Assembly (NCBI RefSeq): GCF_051014685.1
Contig: NW_027478389.1
Location: 1,736,001 to 1,800,000 of the forward strand
Length of the DNA stretch: 64,000 bases
Reading direction: 5' to 3'
Source: Ptiloglossa arizonensis
Lineage: Eukaryota > Arthropoda > Insecta > Hymenoptera > Colletidae
Both the position numbers and the translations under genes were made by a program. The notes under the pieces are model-generated. The model made no database searches. It was not told where the DNA came from and was given only the letters and a program-made list of their open reading frames with translations. Positions 37,771 to 49,548 of this stretch are shown here, one piece after another; positions within the stretch are counted from its first letter, which is position 1; every line of letters starts with the position of its first letter.

Positions 37771-40700
37771 GCGAAAATTTTGATGGTTTCTCAACCATTC
37801 CTTAACTTCAAACACCCATACCTCGCGAACGGATCGACGAACTCGAGAAATTCCTGTTGCATCTGGAAGTAGAAACTCTCCCGATTACAACGGTAGGTGT
37901 ATTTTTCCCCTAAGCCTTCGTAGCTATTGGTTTCGAATATCAGACTTGCGAAATTTTGATGGTTTCTCAACCATTCCTTAACTTCAAACTCCCGTATCTC
38001 GCGAACGGATTGACGATCCCGAGAAATTCCTGTTGCATCTGAAAGTAGAAACTCGCCCGATTACAAAGGTATGTGTATTTTTCCCCTAAGCCTTTGTAGT
38101 TATTGGTTTCGAGTGTCAGACTTGCGAAAACTTTGATGGCTTATCAACCATTCCTTAAATTCAAACTCCCATATCTCGCGTACGGATTGACGAACTCGAG
38201 AAATTCCGGTTGCATCTGGAAGTAGAAACTCTCCAGATTACAACGGTATGTGTATTTTTTCCCTAGGCCTTTGTAGTTATTGGTTTCGAGTATCAGCCTT
38301 GCGAAAATTTTGATGGTTTCTCAACCACTCCTTAACTTCAAACCCCCATATCTCGCGAACGGATTGACGAACTCGAGAAATTCCTGTTGCATCTGAAAGC
38401 AGAAAGTCGCGCGATTACAATGCTATGTGTATTTTGCCCTAGGCCTCAGTAGTTAATGGTTTTGAGTATCAGACTTGCGAAAATTTTGATGCTTTCTCAG
38501 CCTTTCCTTACCTTCAAACTCCCATATCTCGCGAACGGATTTACGTACTCGAGCATTTCCTATTGCATCTGAAAGCAGAAACTCGACCGATTACAACGGT
38601 ATGTGTATTTTTGCCCTAGGCCGTAGTAGTTATTGGTTTCGAGTGTCAGACTTGCGAAAATTGTGATGGTTTCTCAACCATTCCTTAACTTCGAACTCCC
38701 ATATCTGGCGAACGGATCGACGAACTCGAGAAATTCCTGTTGCATCTGGAAGTAGAAACTCTCCCGATTACAACGGCAGGTGTATTTTTCCCCTAAGCCT
38801 TTGTAGTTATTGGTTTCGAATATCAGACTTGCGAAATTTTGATGGTTTCCCAACCATTCCTTAACTTCAAACTCCCGTATCTCGCGAACGGATTGACGAT
38901 CCCGAGAAATTCCTGTTGCATCTGAAAGTAGAAACTCGCCCGATTACAAAGGTATTTGTATTTTTCCCCTACGCCTTTGTAGTTATTGATTTCGAGTATC
39001 AGACTTGCGAAAATTTTGATGGTTTCTCAACCATTCCTTAACTTCAAACTCCCACATTTGGCGAACGGATCGACGAACTCGAGAAATTCCGGTTGCATCT
39101 GGAAGCTGAAACTCTCCCGATTACAGCGGTATGTGTATTTTTCCCCTAAGCCTTTGTAGTTATTGGTTTCGAGTGTCAGACTTGCGAAAATTTTGATGGC
39201 TTATCAACCATTCCTTAAATCCAAACTCCCATTTCTCGCTAACGGATTGACGAACTCGAGAAATTCCTGTTGCATCTGGTAGTAGAAACTCTCCCGATTA
39301 CAACGGTATGTGTATTTTTCCCCTAAGCCTTTGTAGTTATTGGTTTCGAGTGTCAGACTTGCGAAAATTTTGATGGCTTATCAACCATTCCTTAAATTCA
39401 AACTCCCATATCTCGCGAACGGATTGACGAACTCGAAAAATTCCTGTTGCATTTGAAAGTAGAAACTCTCCCGATTACAACGGTATGTGTATTTTTCCCC
39501 TAGGCCATTGTAGTTATTGGTTTCGAGTATCAGCCTTGCGAAAATTTTGATGGTTTCTCAACCATTCCTTAATTTCAAACTCCCGTATCTCGCGATCGGA
39601 TTGACGATCCCGAGAAATTCCTGTTGCATCTGAAAGTAGAAACTCGCCCGATTACAAAGGTATGTGTATTTTTCCCCTAAGCCTTTGTAGTTATTGGTTT
39701 CGAGTGTCAGACTTGCGAAAATTTTGATGGCTTATCAACCATTCCTTAACTTCAAACTCCCACATCGGGCGAACGGATCGACGAACTCGAGAAATTCCGG
39801 TTGCGTCTGGAAGTAGAAACTCTCCCGATTACAACGGTATGTGTATTTTTCCCCTAAGCCTTTGTAGTTATTGATTTCGAGTAACAGACTTGCGAAAATT
39901 TTGATGGTTTCTCAACCATTCCTTAACTTCAAACACCCATATCTCGCGAAGGGATCGACGATTTCGAGTAATTCCTGTTGCATCTGGAAGTAGAAACTCT
40001 CCCGATTACAACGGTAGGTGTATTTTTCCCCTAAGCCTTCGTAGCTATTGGTTTCGAATATCAGACTTGCGAAATTTTGATGGTTTCTCAACCATTCCTT
40101 AACGTCAAACTCCCGTATCTCGCGAACGGATTGACTATCCCGAGAAATTCCTGTTGCATCTGAAAGTAGAAACTCGCCCGATTACAAAGGTATGTGTATT
40201 TTTCTCCTAAGCCTTTGTAGTTATTGGTTTCGAGTGTCAGACTTGCGAAAATTTGGATGGCTTATCAACCATCCCTTAAATTCAAACTCCCAGATCTCGC
40301 GAACGGATTGACGAACTCGAGAAATTCCTGTTGCATCTGAAAGTAGAAGCTCTCCCGATAACAACGGTATGTGTATTTTTCCCCTAGGCCATTGTAGTTA
40401 TTGGTTTCAAGTATCAGACTTGCGAAAATTTTGATGGTTTCTCAACCATTCCTTATATTCAAACTCCCACATCTCGCGAACGGATTGTCGAACTCGAGAA
40501 ATTCCGGTTGCATCTGGAAGTAGAAACTCTCCAGATTACAACGGTAGGTGTATTTTTCCCCTAAGCCTTTGTAGTTATTGGCTTCGAGTGTCAGAATTGC
40601 GAAAATTTTGATGGTTTATCAACCATTCCTTAAATTCAAACTCCCATATCTCGCGAACGTATTGACGAACTCGAGAAATTCCTGTTGCATCTGAAAGCAG

Positions 40701-41129
40701 AAACTCGCCCGATTGCTGTGGTATGTGTATTTTTGCCCTAGGCCACAGTAGTTATTGGTTTCGAGTATCAGACTTGCGAAAATTTTGATGATTTCTCAAC
40801 CATTCCTTAACTTCAAACACCCATATCTCGCGAACGGATCGACGAACTCGAGAATTTCCTATTGCATCTGAAAGCAGAAACTCGACCGATTACAACGGTA
40901 TGTGTATTTTTGCCCTAGGCCATAGTAGTTATTGGTTTCGAGTATCAGACGTGCGAAAATTGTGATGGTTTCTCATCCATTCCTTAACTTCAAACTCCCA
41001 TATCTGGTGAACGGATCGACGAACTCGAGAAATTCCTGTTGAATCTGGAAGTAGAAACTCTCCCGATTACAACGGTATGTGTATTTTTCCCCTAAGCCTT
41101 TGTAGTTATTGGTTTCGAGTGTCAGACTT
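37771..41129 (+). repeat. Higher-order repeat unit A (3,359 bp)
   Basis: This is the first full 19-monomer unit. It pairs with unit B at a constant 3,359 bp. It includes a strongly variant monomer from about 38,400 with AGTCGCGCG, a shortened T4 tract (GTATTTTGCCC), GCCTCAGTAGTTAATGG and CAGCCTTTCCTTACC. Differences from unit B that I noticed are GAGTATCAG against GAGTAACAG (near 38,466/41,825) and TGAATCTGG against TGAACCTGG (41,044/44,403). Confidence 0.9.
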
Positions 41130-44100
41130 GCGAAAATTTTGATGGTTTCTCAACCATTCCTTAACTTCAAACACCCATACCTCGCGAACGGATCGACGAA
41201 CTCGAGAAATTCCTGTTGCATCTGGAAGTAGAAACTCTCCCGATTACAACGGTAGGTGTATTTTTCCCCTAAGCCTTCGTAGCTATTGGTTTCGAATATC
41301 AGACTTGCGAAATTTTGATGGTTTCTCAACCATTCCTTAACTTCAAACTCCCGTATCTCGCGAACGGATTGACGATCCCGAGAAATTCCTGTTGCATCTG
41401 AAAGTAGAAACTCGCCCGATTACAAAGGTATGTGTATTTTTCCCCTAAGCCTTTGTAGTTATTGGTTTCGAGTGTCAGACTTGCGAAAACTTTGATGGCT
41501 TATCAACCATTCCTTAAATTCAAACTCCCATATCTCGCGTACGGATTGACGAACTCGAGAAATTCCGGTTGCATCTGGAAGTAGAAACTCTCCAGATTAC
41601 AACGGTATGTGTATTTTTTCCCTAGGCCTTTGTAGTTATTGGTTTCGAGTATCAGCCTTGCGAAAATTTTGATGGTTTCTCAACCACTCCTTAACTTCAA
41701 ACCCCCATATCTCGCGAACGGATTGACGAACTCGAGAAATTCCTGTTGCATCTGAAAGCAGAAAGTCGCGCGATTACAATGCTATGTGTATTTTGCCCTA
41801 GGCCTCAGTAGTTAATGGTTTTGAGTAACAGACTTGCGAAAATTTTGATGCTTTCTCAGCCTTTCCTTACCTTCAAACTCCCATATCTCGCGAACGGATT
41901 TACGTACTCGAGCATTTCCTATTGCATCTGAAAGCAGAAACTCGACCGATTACAACGGTATGTGTATTTTTGCCCTAGGCCGTAGTAGTTATTGGTTTCG
42001 AGTGTCAGACTTGCGAAAATTGTGATGGTTTCTCAACCATTCCTTAACTTCGAACTCCCATATCTGGCGAACGGATCGACGAACTCGAGAAATTCCTGTT
42101 GCATCTGGAAGTAGAAACTCTCCCGATTACAACGGCAGGTGTATTTTTCCCCTAAGCCTTTGTAGTTATTGGTTTCGAATATCAGACTTGCGAAATTTTG
42201 ATGGTTTCCCAACCATTCCTTAACTTCAAACTCCCGTATCTCGCGAACGGATTGACGATCCCGAGAAATTCCTGTTGCATCTGAAAGTAGAAACTCGCCC
42301 GATTACAAAGGTATTTGTATTTTTCCCCTACGCCTTTGTAGTTATTGATTTCGAGTATCAGACTTGCGAAAATTTTGATGGTTTCTCAACCATTCCTTAA
42401 CTTCAAACTCCCACATTTGGCGAACGGATCGACGAACTCGAGAAATTCCGGTTGCATCTGGAAGCTGAAACTCTCCCGATTACAGCGGTATGTGTATTTT
42501 TCCCCTAAGCCTTTGTAGTTATTGGTTTCGAGTGTCAGACTTGCGAAAATTTTGATGGCTTATCAACCATTCCTTAAATCCAAACTCCCATTTCTCGCTA
42601 ACGGATTGACGAACTCGAGAAATTCCTGTTGCATCTGGTAGTAGAAACTCTCCCGATTACAACGGTATGTGTATTTTTCCCCTAAGCCTTTGTAGTTATT
42701 GGTTTCGAGTGTCAGACTTGCGAAAATTTTGATGGCTTATCAACCATTCCTTAAATTCAAACTCCCATATCTCGCGAACGGATTGACGAACTCGAAAAAT
42801 TCCTGTTGCATTTGAAAGTAGAAACTCTCCCGATTACAACGGTATGTGTATTTTTCCCCTAGGCCATTGTAGTTATTGGTTTCGAGTATCAGCCTTGCGA
42901 AAATTTTGATGGTTTCTCAACCATTCCTTAATTTCAAACTCCCGTATCTCGCGATCGGATTGACGATCCCGAGAAATTCCTGTTGCATCTGAAAGTAGAA
43001 ACTCGCCCGATTACAAAGGTATGTGTATTTTTCCCCTAAGCCTTTGTAGTTATTGGTTTCGAGTGTCAGACTTGCGAAAATTTTGATGGCTTATCAACCA
43101 TTCCTTAACTTCAAACTCCCACATCGGGCGAACGGATCGACGAACTCGAGAAATTCCGGTTGCGTCTGGAAGTAGAAACTCTCCCGATTACAACGGTATG
43201 TGTATTTTTCCCCTAAGCCTTTGTAGTTATTGATTTCGAGTAACAGACTTGCGAAAATTTTGATGGTTTCTCAACCATTCCTTAACTTCAAACACCCATA
43301 TCTCGCGAAGGGATCGACGATTTCGAGTAATTCCTGTTGCATCTGGAAGTAGAAACTCTCCCGATTACAACGGTAGGTGTATTTTTCCCCTAAGCCTTCG
43401 TAGCTATTGGTTTCGAATATCAGACTTGCGAAATTTTGATGGTTTCTCAACCATTCCTTAACGTCAAACTCCCGTATCTCGCGAACGGATTGACTATCCC
43501 GAGAAATTCCTGTTGCATCTGAAAGTAGAAACTCGCCCGATTACAAAGGTATGTGTATTTTTCTCCTAAGCCTTTGTAGTTATTGGTTTCGAGTGTCAGA
43601 CTTGCGAAAATTTGGATGGCTTATCAACCATCCCTTAAATTCAAACTCCCAGATCTCGCGAACGGATTGACGAACTCGAGAAATTCCTGTTGCATCTGAA
43701 AGTAGAAGCTCTCCCGATAACAACGGTATGTGTATTTTTCCCCTAGGCCATTGTAGTTATTGGTTTCAAGTATCAGACTTGCGAAAATTTTGATGGTTTC
43801 TCAACCATTCCTTATATTCAAACTCCCACATCTCGCGAACGGATTGTCGAACTCGAGAAATTCCGGTTGCATCTGGAAGTAGAAACTCTCCAGATTACAA
43901 CGGTAGGTGTATTTTTCCCCTAAGCCTTTGTAGTTATTGGCTTCGAGTGTCAGAATTGCGAAAATTTTGATGGTTTATCAACCATTCCTTAAATTCAAAC
44001 TCCCATATCTCGCGAACGTATTGACGAACTCGAGAAATTCCTGTTGCATCTGAAAGCAGAAACTCGCCCGATTGCTGTGGTATGTGTATTTTTGCCCTAG

Positions 44101-44488
44101 GCCACAGTAGTTATTGGTTTCGAGTATCAGACTTGCGAAAATTTTGATGATTTCTCAACCATTCCTTAACTTCAAACACCCATATCTCGCGAACGGATCG
44201 ACGAACTCGAGAATTTCCTATTGCATCTGAAAGCAGAAACTCGACCGATTACAACGGTATGTGTATTTTTGCCCTAGGCCATAGTAGTTATTGGTTTCGA
44301 GTATCAGACGTGCGAAAATTGTGATGGTTTCTCATCCATTCCTTAACTTCAAACTCCCATATCTGGTGAACGGATCGACGAACTCGAGAAATTCCTGTTG
44401 AACCTGGAAGTAGAAACTCTCCCGATTACAACGGTATGTGTATTTTTCCCCTAAGCCTTTGTAGTTATTGGTTTCGAGTGTCAGACTT
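41130..44488 (+). repeat. Higher-order repeat unit B (3,359 bp)
   Basis: This is the second full 19-monomer unit, in the same order as unit A. At its right edge the next monomer switches from the TTGATGGTTTCTC expected from the A/B boundary to TTGATGGCTTATC, which starts the altered unit C. Confidence 0.9.
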
Positions 44489-47400
44489 GCGAAAATTTTG
44501 ATGGCTTATCAACCATTCCTTAAATTCAAACTCCCATATCTCGCGAACGGATTGACGACCTCGAGCAATTCCTGTTGCATCTGAAAATAGAAACTCTCCC
44601 GATTACCACGGTATGTGTATTTTTCCCCTAGGCCATTGTAGTTATTGGTTTCGAGTATCAGACATGCGAAAATTTTGATGGTTTCTCAACCATTCCTTAA
44701 CTTCAAACTCCCACATCTCGCGAACGGATTGACGAACTCGAGAAATTCCGGTTGCATCTGGAAGTAGAAACTCTCCAGATTACAACGGTATGTGTATTTC
44801 TTCCCTAGGCCTTTGTAGTTATTGGTTTCGAGTATCAGCCTTGCGAAAATTTTGATGGTTTCTCAACCACTCCTTAACTTCAAACCCCCATATCTCGCGA
44901 ACGGATTGACGAACTCGAGAAATTCCTGTTGCATCTGAAAGCAGAAAGTCGCGCGATTACAATGCTATGTGTATTTTGCCCTAGGCCTCAGTAGTTAATG
45001 GTTTTGAGTATCAGACTTGCGAAAATTTTGATGCTTTCTCAGCCTTTCCTTACCTTCAAACTCCCATATCTCGCGAACGGATTTACGTACTCGAGCATTT
45101 CCTATTGCATCTGAAAGCAGAAACTCGACCGATTACAACGGTATGTGTATTTTTGCCCTAGGCCGTAGTAGTTATTGGTTTCGAGTGTCAGACTTGCGAA
45201 AATTGTGATGGTTTCTCAACCATTCCTTAACTTCGAACTCCCATATCTGGCGAACGGATCGACGAACTCGAGAAATTCCTGTTGCATCTGGAAGTAGAAA
45301 CTCTCCCGATTACAACGGCAGGTGTATTTTTCCCCTAAGCCTTTGTAGTTATTGGTTTCGAATATCAGACTTGCGAAATTTTGATGGTTTCCCAACCATT
45401 CCTTAACTTCAAACTCCCGTATCTCGCGAACGGATTGACGATCCCGAGAAATTCCTGTTGCATCTGAAAGTAGAAACTCGCCCGATTACAAAGGTATTTG
45501 TATTTTTCCCCTACGCCTTTGTAGTTATTGATTTCGAGTATCAGACTTGCGAAAATTTTGATGGTTTCTCAACCATTCCTTAACTTCAAACTCCCACATT
45601 TGGCGAACGGATCGACGAACTCGAGAAATTCCGGTTGCATCTGGAAGCTGAAACTCTCCCGATTACAGCGGTATGTGTATTTTTCCCCTAAGCCTTTGTA
45701 GTTATTGGTTTCGAGTGTCAGACTTGCGAAAATTTTGATGGCTTATCAACCATTCCTTAAATCCAAACTCCCATTTCTCGCTAACGGATTGACGAACTCG
45801 AGAAATTCCTGTTGCATCTGGTAGTAGAAACTCTCCCGATTACAACGGTATGTGTATTTTTCCCCTAAGCCTTTGTAGTTATTGGTTTCGAGTGTCAGAC
45901 TTGCGAAAATTTTGATGGCTTATCAACCATTCCTTAAATTCAAACTCCCATATCTCGCGAACGGATTGACGAACTCGAGAAATTCCTGTTGCATCTGGTA
46001 GTAGAAACTCTCCCGATTACAACGGTATGTGTATTTTTCCCCTAAGCCTTTGTAGTTATTGGTTTCGAGTGTCAGACTTGCGAAAATTTTGATGGCTTAT
46101 CAACCATTCCTTAAATTCAAACTCCCATATCTCGCGAACGGATTGACGAACTCGAAAAATTCCTGTTGCATTTGAAAGTAGAAACTCTCCCGATTACAAA
46201 GGTATGTGTATTTTTCCCCTAAGCCTTTGTAGTTATTGGTTTCGAGTGTCAGACTTGCGAAAATTTTGATGGCTTATCAACCATTCCTTAACTTCAAACT
46301 CCCACATCGGGCGAACGGATCGACGAACTCGAGAAATTCCGGTTGCGTCTGGAAGTAGAAACTCTCCCGATTACAACGGTATGTGTATTTTTCCCCTAAG
46401 CCTTTGTAGTTATTGATTTCGAGTAACAGACTTGCGAAAATTTTGATGGTTTCTCAACCATTCCTTAACTTCAAACACCCATATCTCGCGAAGGGATCGA
46501 CGATTTCGAGTAATTCCTGTTGCATCTGGAAGTAGAAACTCTCCCGATTACAACGGTAGGTGTATTTTTCCCCTAAGCCTTCGTAGCTATTGGTTTCGAA
46601 TATCAGACTTGCGAAATTTTGATGGTTTCTCAACCATTCCTTAACGTCAAACTCCCGTATCTCGCGAACGGATTGACTATCCCGAGAAATTCCTGTTGCA
46701 TCTGAAAGTAGAAACTCGCCCGATTACAAAGGTATGTGTATTTTTCTCCTAAGCCTTTGTAGTTATTGGTTTCGAGTGTCAGACTTGCGAAAATTTGGAT
46801 GGCTTATCAACCATCCCTTAAATTCAAACTCCCAGATCTCGCGAACGGATTGACGAACTCGAGAAATTCCTGTTGCATCTGAAAGTAGAAGCTCTCCCGA
46901 TAACAACGGTATGTGTATTTTTCCCCTAGGCCATTGTAGTTATTGGTTTCAAGTATCAGACTTGCGAAAATTTTGATGGTTTCTCAACCATTCCTTATAT
47001 TCAAACTCCCACATCTCGCGAACGGATTGTCGAACTCGAGAAATTCCGGTTGCATCTGGAAGTAGAAACTCTCCAGATTACAACGGTAGGTGTATTTTTC
47101 CCCTAAGCCTTTGTAGTTATTGGCTTCGAGTGTCAGAATTGCGAAAATTTTGATGGTTTATCAACCATTCCTTAAATTCAAACTCCCATATCTCGCGAAC
47201 GTATTGACGAACTCGAGTAATTCCTGTTGCATCTGGAAGTAGAAACTCTCCCGATTACAACGGTAGGTGTATTTTTCCCCTAAGCCTTCGTAGCTATTGG
47301 TTTCGAATATCAGACTTGCGAAATTTTGATGGTTTCTCAACCATTCCTTAACGTCAAACTCCCGTATCTCGCGAACGGATTGACTATCCCGAGAAATTCC

Positions 47401-48378
47401 TGTTGCATCTGAAAGTAGAAACTCGCCCGATTACAAAGGTATGTGTATTTTTCTCCTAAGCCTTTGTAGTTATTGGTTTCGAGTGTCAGACTTGCGAAAA
47501 TTTGGATGGCTTATCAACCATCCCTTAAATTCAAACTCCCAGATCTCGCGAACGGATTGACGAACTCGAGAAATTCCTGTTGCATCTGAAAGTAGAAGCT
47601 CTCCCGATAACAACGGTATGTGTATTTTTCCCCTAGGCCATTGTAGTTATTGGTTTCAAGTATCAGACTTGCGAAAATTTTGATGGTTTCTCAACCATTC
47701 CTTATATTCAAACTCCCACATCTCGCGAACGGATTGTCGAACTCGAGAAATTCCGGTTGCATCTGGAAGTAGAAACTCTCCAGATTACAACGGTAGGTGT
47801 ATTTTTCCCCTAAGCCTTTGTAGTTATTGGCTTCGAGTGTCAGAATTGCGAAAATTTTGATGGTTTATCAACCATTCCTTAAATTCAAACTCCCATATCT
47901 CGCGAACGTATTGACGAACTCGAGAAATTCCTGTTGCATCTGAAAGCAGAAACTCGCCCGATTGCTGTGGTATGTGTATTTTTGCCCTAGGCCACAGTAG
48001 TTATTGGTTTCGAGTATCAGACTTGCGAAAATTTTGATGATTTCTCAACCATTCCTTAACTTCAAACACCCATATCTCGCGAACGGATCGACGAACTCGA
48101 GAATTTCCTATTGCATCTGAAAGCAGAAACTCGACCGATTACAACGGTATGTGTATTTTTGCCCTAGGCCATAGTAGTTATTGGTTTCGAGTATCAGACG
48201 TGCGAAAATTGTGATGGTTTCTCATCCATTCCTTAACTTCAAACTCCCATATCTGGTGAACGGATCGACGAACTCGAGAAATTCCTGTTGAACCTGGAAG
48301 TAGAAACTCTCCCGATTACAACGGTATGTGTATTTTTCCCCTAAGCCTTTGTAGTTATTGGTTTCGAGTGTCAGACTT
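44489..48378 (+). repeat. Higher-order repeat unit C, rearranged (3,890 bp)
   Basis: This unit follows B's order from about 44,765 onward at a displacement of 3,183 bp (18 monomers) and, after an internal duplication, at 3,890 bp. Its first monomers differ from those of A and B: two (with GACGACCTCGAGCAATTCC and ACATGCG) stand where B has three. It gains one GGTAGTAGAAAC monomer near 45,960 and lacks one near 46,190. It carries a 707-bp, 4-monomer tandem duplication. 3,183 plus 707 gives the observed 3,890 bp. Confidence 0.85.
46507..47920 (+). repeat. 4-monomer tandem duplication inside unit C (707 bp each)
   Basis: About 46,507-47,213 is repeated as 47,214-47,920; the TAGGTGTATTTTT anchors at 46,557 and 47,264 differ by 707 bp. 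The joint is readable. Left of it, GTATTGACGAACTCGAG continues as in unit B; right of it, TAATTCCTGTTGCATCTGG follows the earlier monomer. The switch lies within the shared TCGAG at about 47,213-47,217, an in-register exchange between monomers four apart. Confidence 0.85.
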
Positions 48379-48700
48379 GCGAAAATTTTGATGGCTTATC
48401 AACCATTCCTTAAATTCAAACTCCCATATCTCGCGAACGGATTGACGACCTCGAGCAATTCCTGTTGCATCTGAAAATAGAAACTCTCCCGATTACCACG
48501 GTATGTGTATTTTTCCCCTAGGCCATTGTAGTTATTGGTTTCGAGTATCAGACATGCGAAAATTTTGATGGTTTCTCAACCATTCCTTAACTTCAAACTC
48601 CCACATCTCGCGAACGGATTGACGAACTCGAGAAATTCCGGTTGCATCTGGAAGTAGAAAGTCTCCAGATTACAACGGTATGTGTATTTTTTCCCTAGGC
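48379..48700 (+). repeat. Partial higher-order unit D
   Basis: After unit C, the two monomers that opened it (GACGACCTCGAGCAATTCC, then ACATGCG with CACATCTCGCG) recur at a displacement of 3,890 bp. The match fades near 48,660-48,700, where GTCTCCAG and a GGCCATTG form replace CTCTCCAG and GGCCTTTG. The regular higher-order repeat ends here. Confidence 0.75.
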
Positions 48701-49548
48701 CATTGTAGTTATTGGTTTCGAGTATCAGCCTTGCGAAAATTTTGATGGTTTCTCAACCATTCCTTAAATTCAAACTCCCATATCTCGCGAACGGTTTGAC
48801 GAACTCTAGAAATTCCGGTTGCATCTGGAAGTAGAAACTCTCCAGATTACAACGTTATGTGTATTTTTCCCCTAAGCCTTTGTAGTTATTGGTTTCGAGT
48901 ATCAGCCTTGCGAAAATTTTGATGGTTTCTCAACCATTCCTTAACTTCAAACCTCCATATCTCGCGAACGGATAGACGAACTCGAGAAATTCCTGTTGCA
49001 TTTGAAAGTAGAAACTCGCCCGGGTACAAAGGTATGAGTATTTTCCCCCTAGGCCATTGTAGTTATTGGTTTCGAGTATCAGACATGTGAAAATTTTGAT
49101 GGTTTCTCAACCATTCCTTAACTTCAAACTCCCACATCTCGCGAACGGATTGACGAACTCGAGAAATTCCGGTTGCATCTGGAAGTAGAAAGTCTCCAGA
49201 TTACAACGGTATGTGTATTTTTTCCCTAGGCCATTGTAGTTATTGGTTTCGAGTATCAGCCTTGCGAAAATTTTGATGGTTTCTCAACCATTCCTTAAAT
49301 TCAAACTCCCATATCTCGCGAACGGTTTGACGAACTCTAGAAATTCCGGTTGCATCTGGAAGTAGAAACTCTCCAGATTACAACGTTATGTGTATTTTTC
49401 CCCTAAGCCTTTGTAGCTATTGGTTTCGAGTATCAGCCTTGCGAAAATTTTGATGGTTTCTCAACCATTCCTTAACTTCAAACCTCCATATCTCGCGAAC
49501 GGATAGACGAACTCGAGAAATTCCTGTTGCATTTGAAAGTAGAAACTC
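48520..49548 (+). repeat. 3-monomer tandem pair (531-bp unit)
   Basis: About 48,520-49,017 matches 49,051-49,548 at 531 bp, exactly three monomers (anchors 48,679 and 49,210). Shared rare variants are GAAAGTCTCCAG, GGTTTGACGAACTCTAG, ACAACGTTATG and GGATAGACGAACTCG. It lies at the edge between domains III and IV. Confidence 0.82.

Larger units (their letters stand above)
37771..48700 (+). repeat. Satellite domain III: 19-monomer higher-order repeat
   Basis: A 3,359-bp unit of 19 monomers (less 4 bp) occurs in successive copies: A 37,771-41,129, B 41,130-44,488, C 44,489-48,378 (rearranged) and a partial D to about 48,700. Each position in the unit has its own diagnostic variant, for example AATGCTATGTG (38,424, 41,783 and 44,966), GATTGCTGTGG, CACATCGGGCG, GGTAGTAGAAAC and ATCTGGTGAACGG. 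Copies A and B are almost identical by eye. This is the most regular organisation in the window. Confidence 0.9.
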
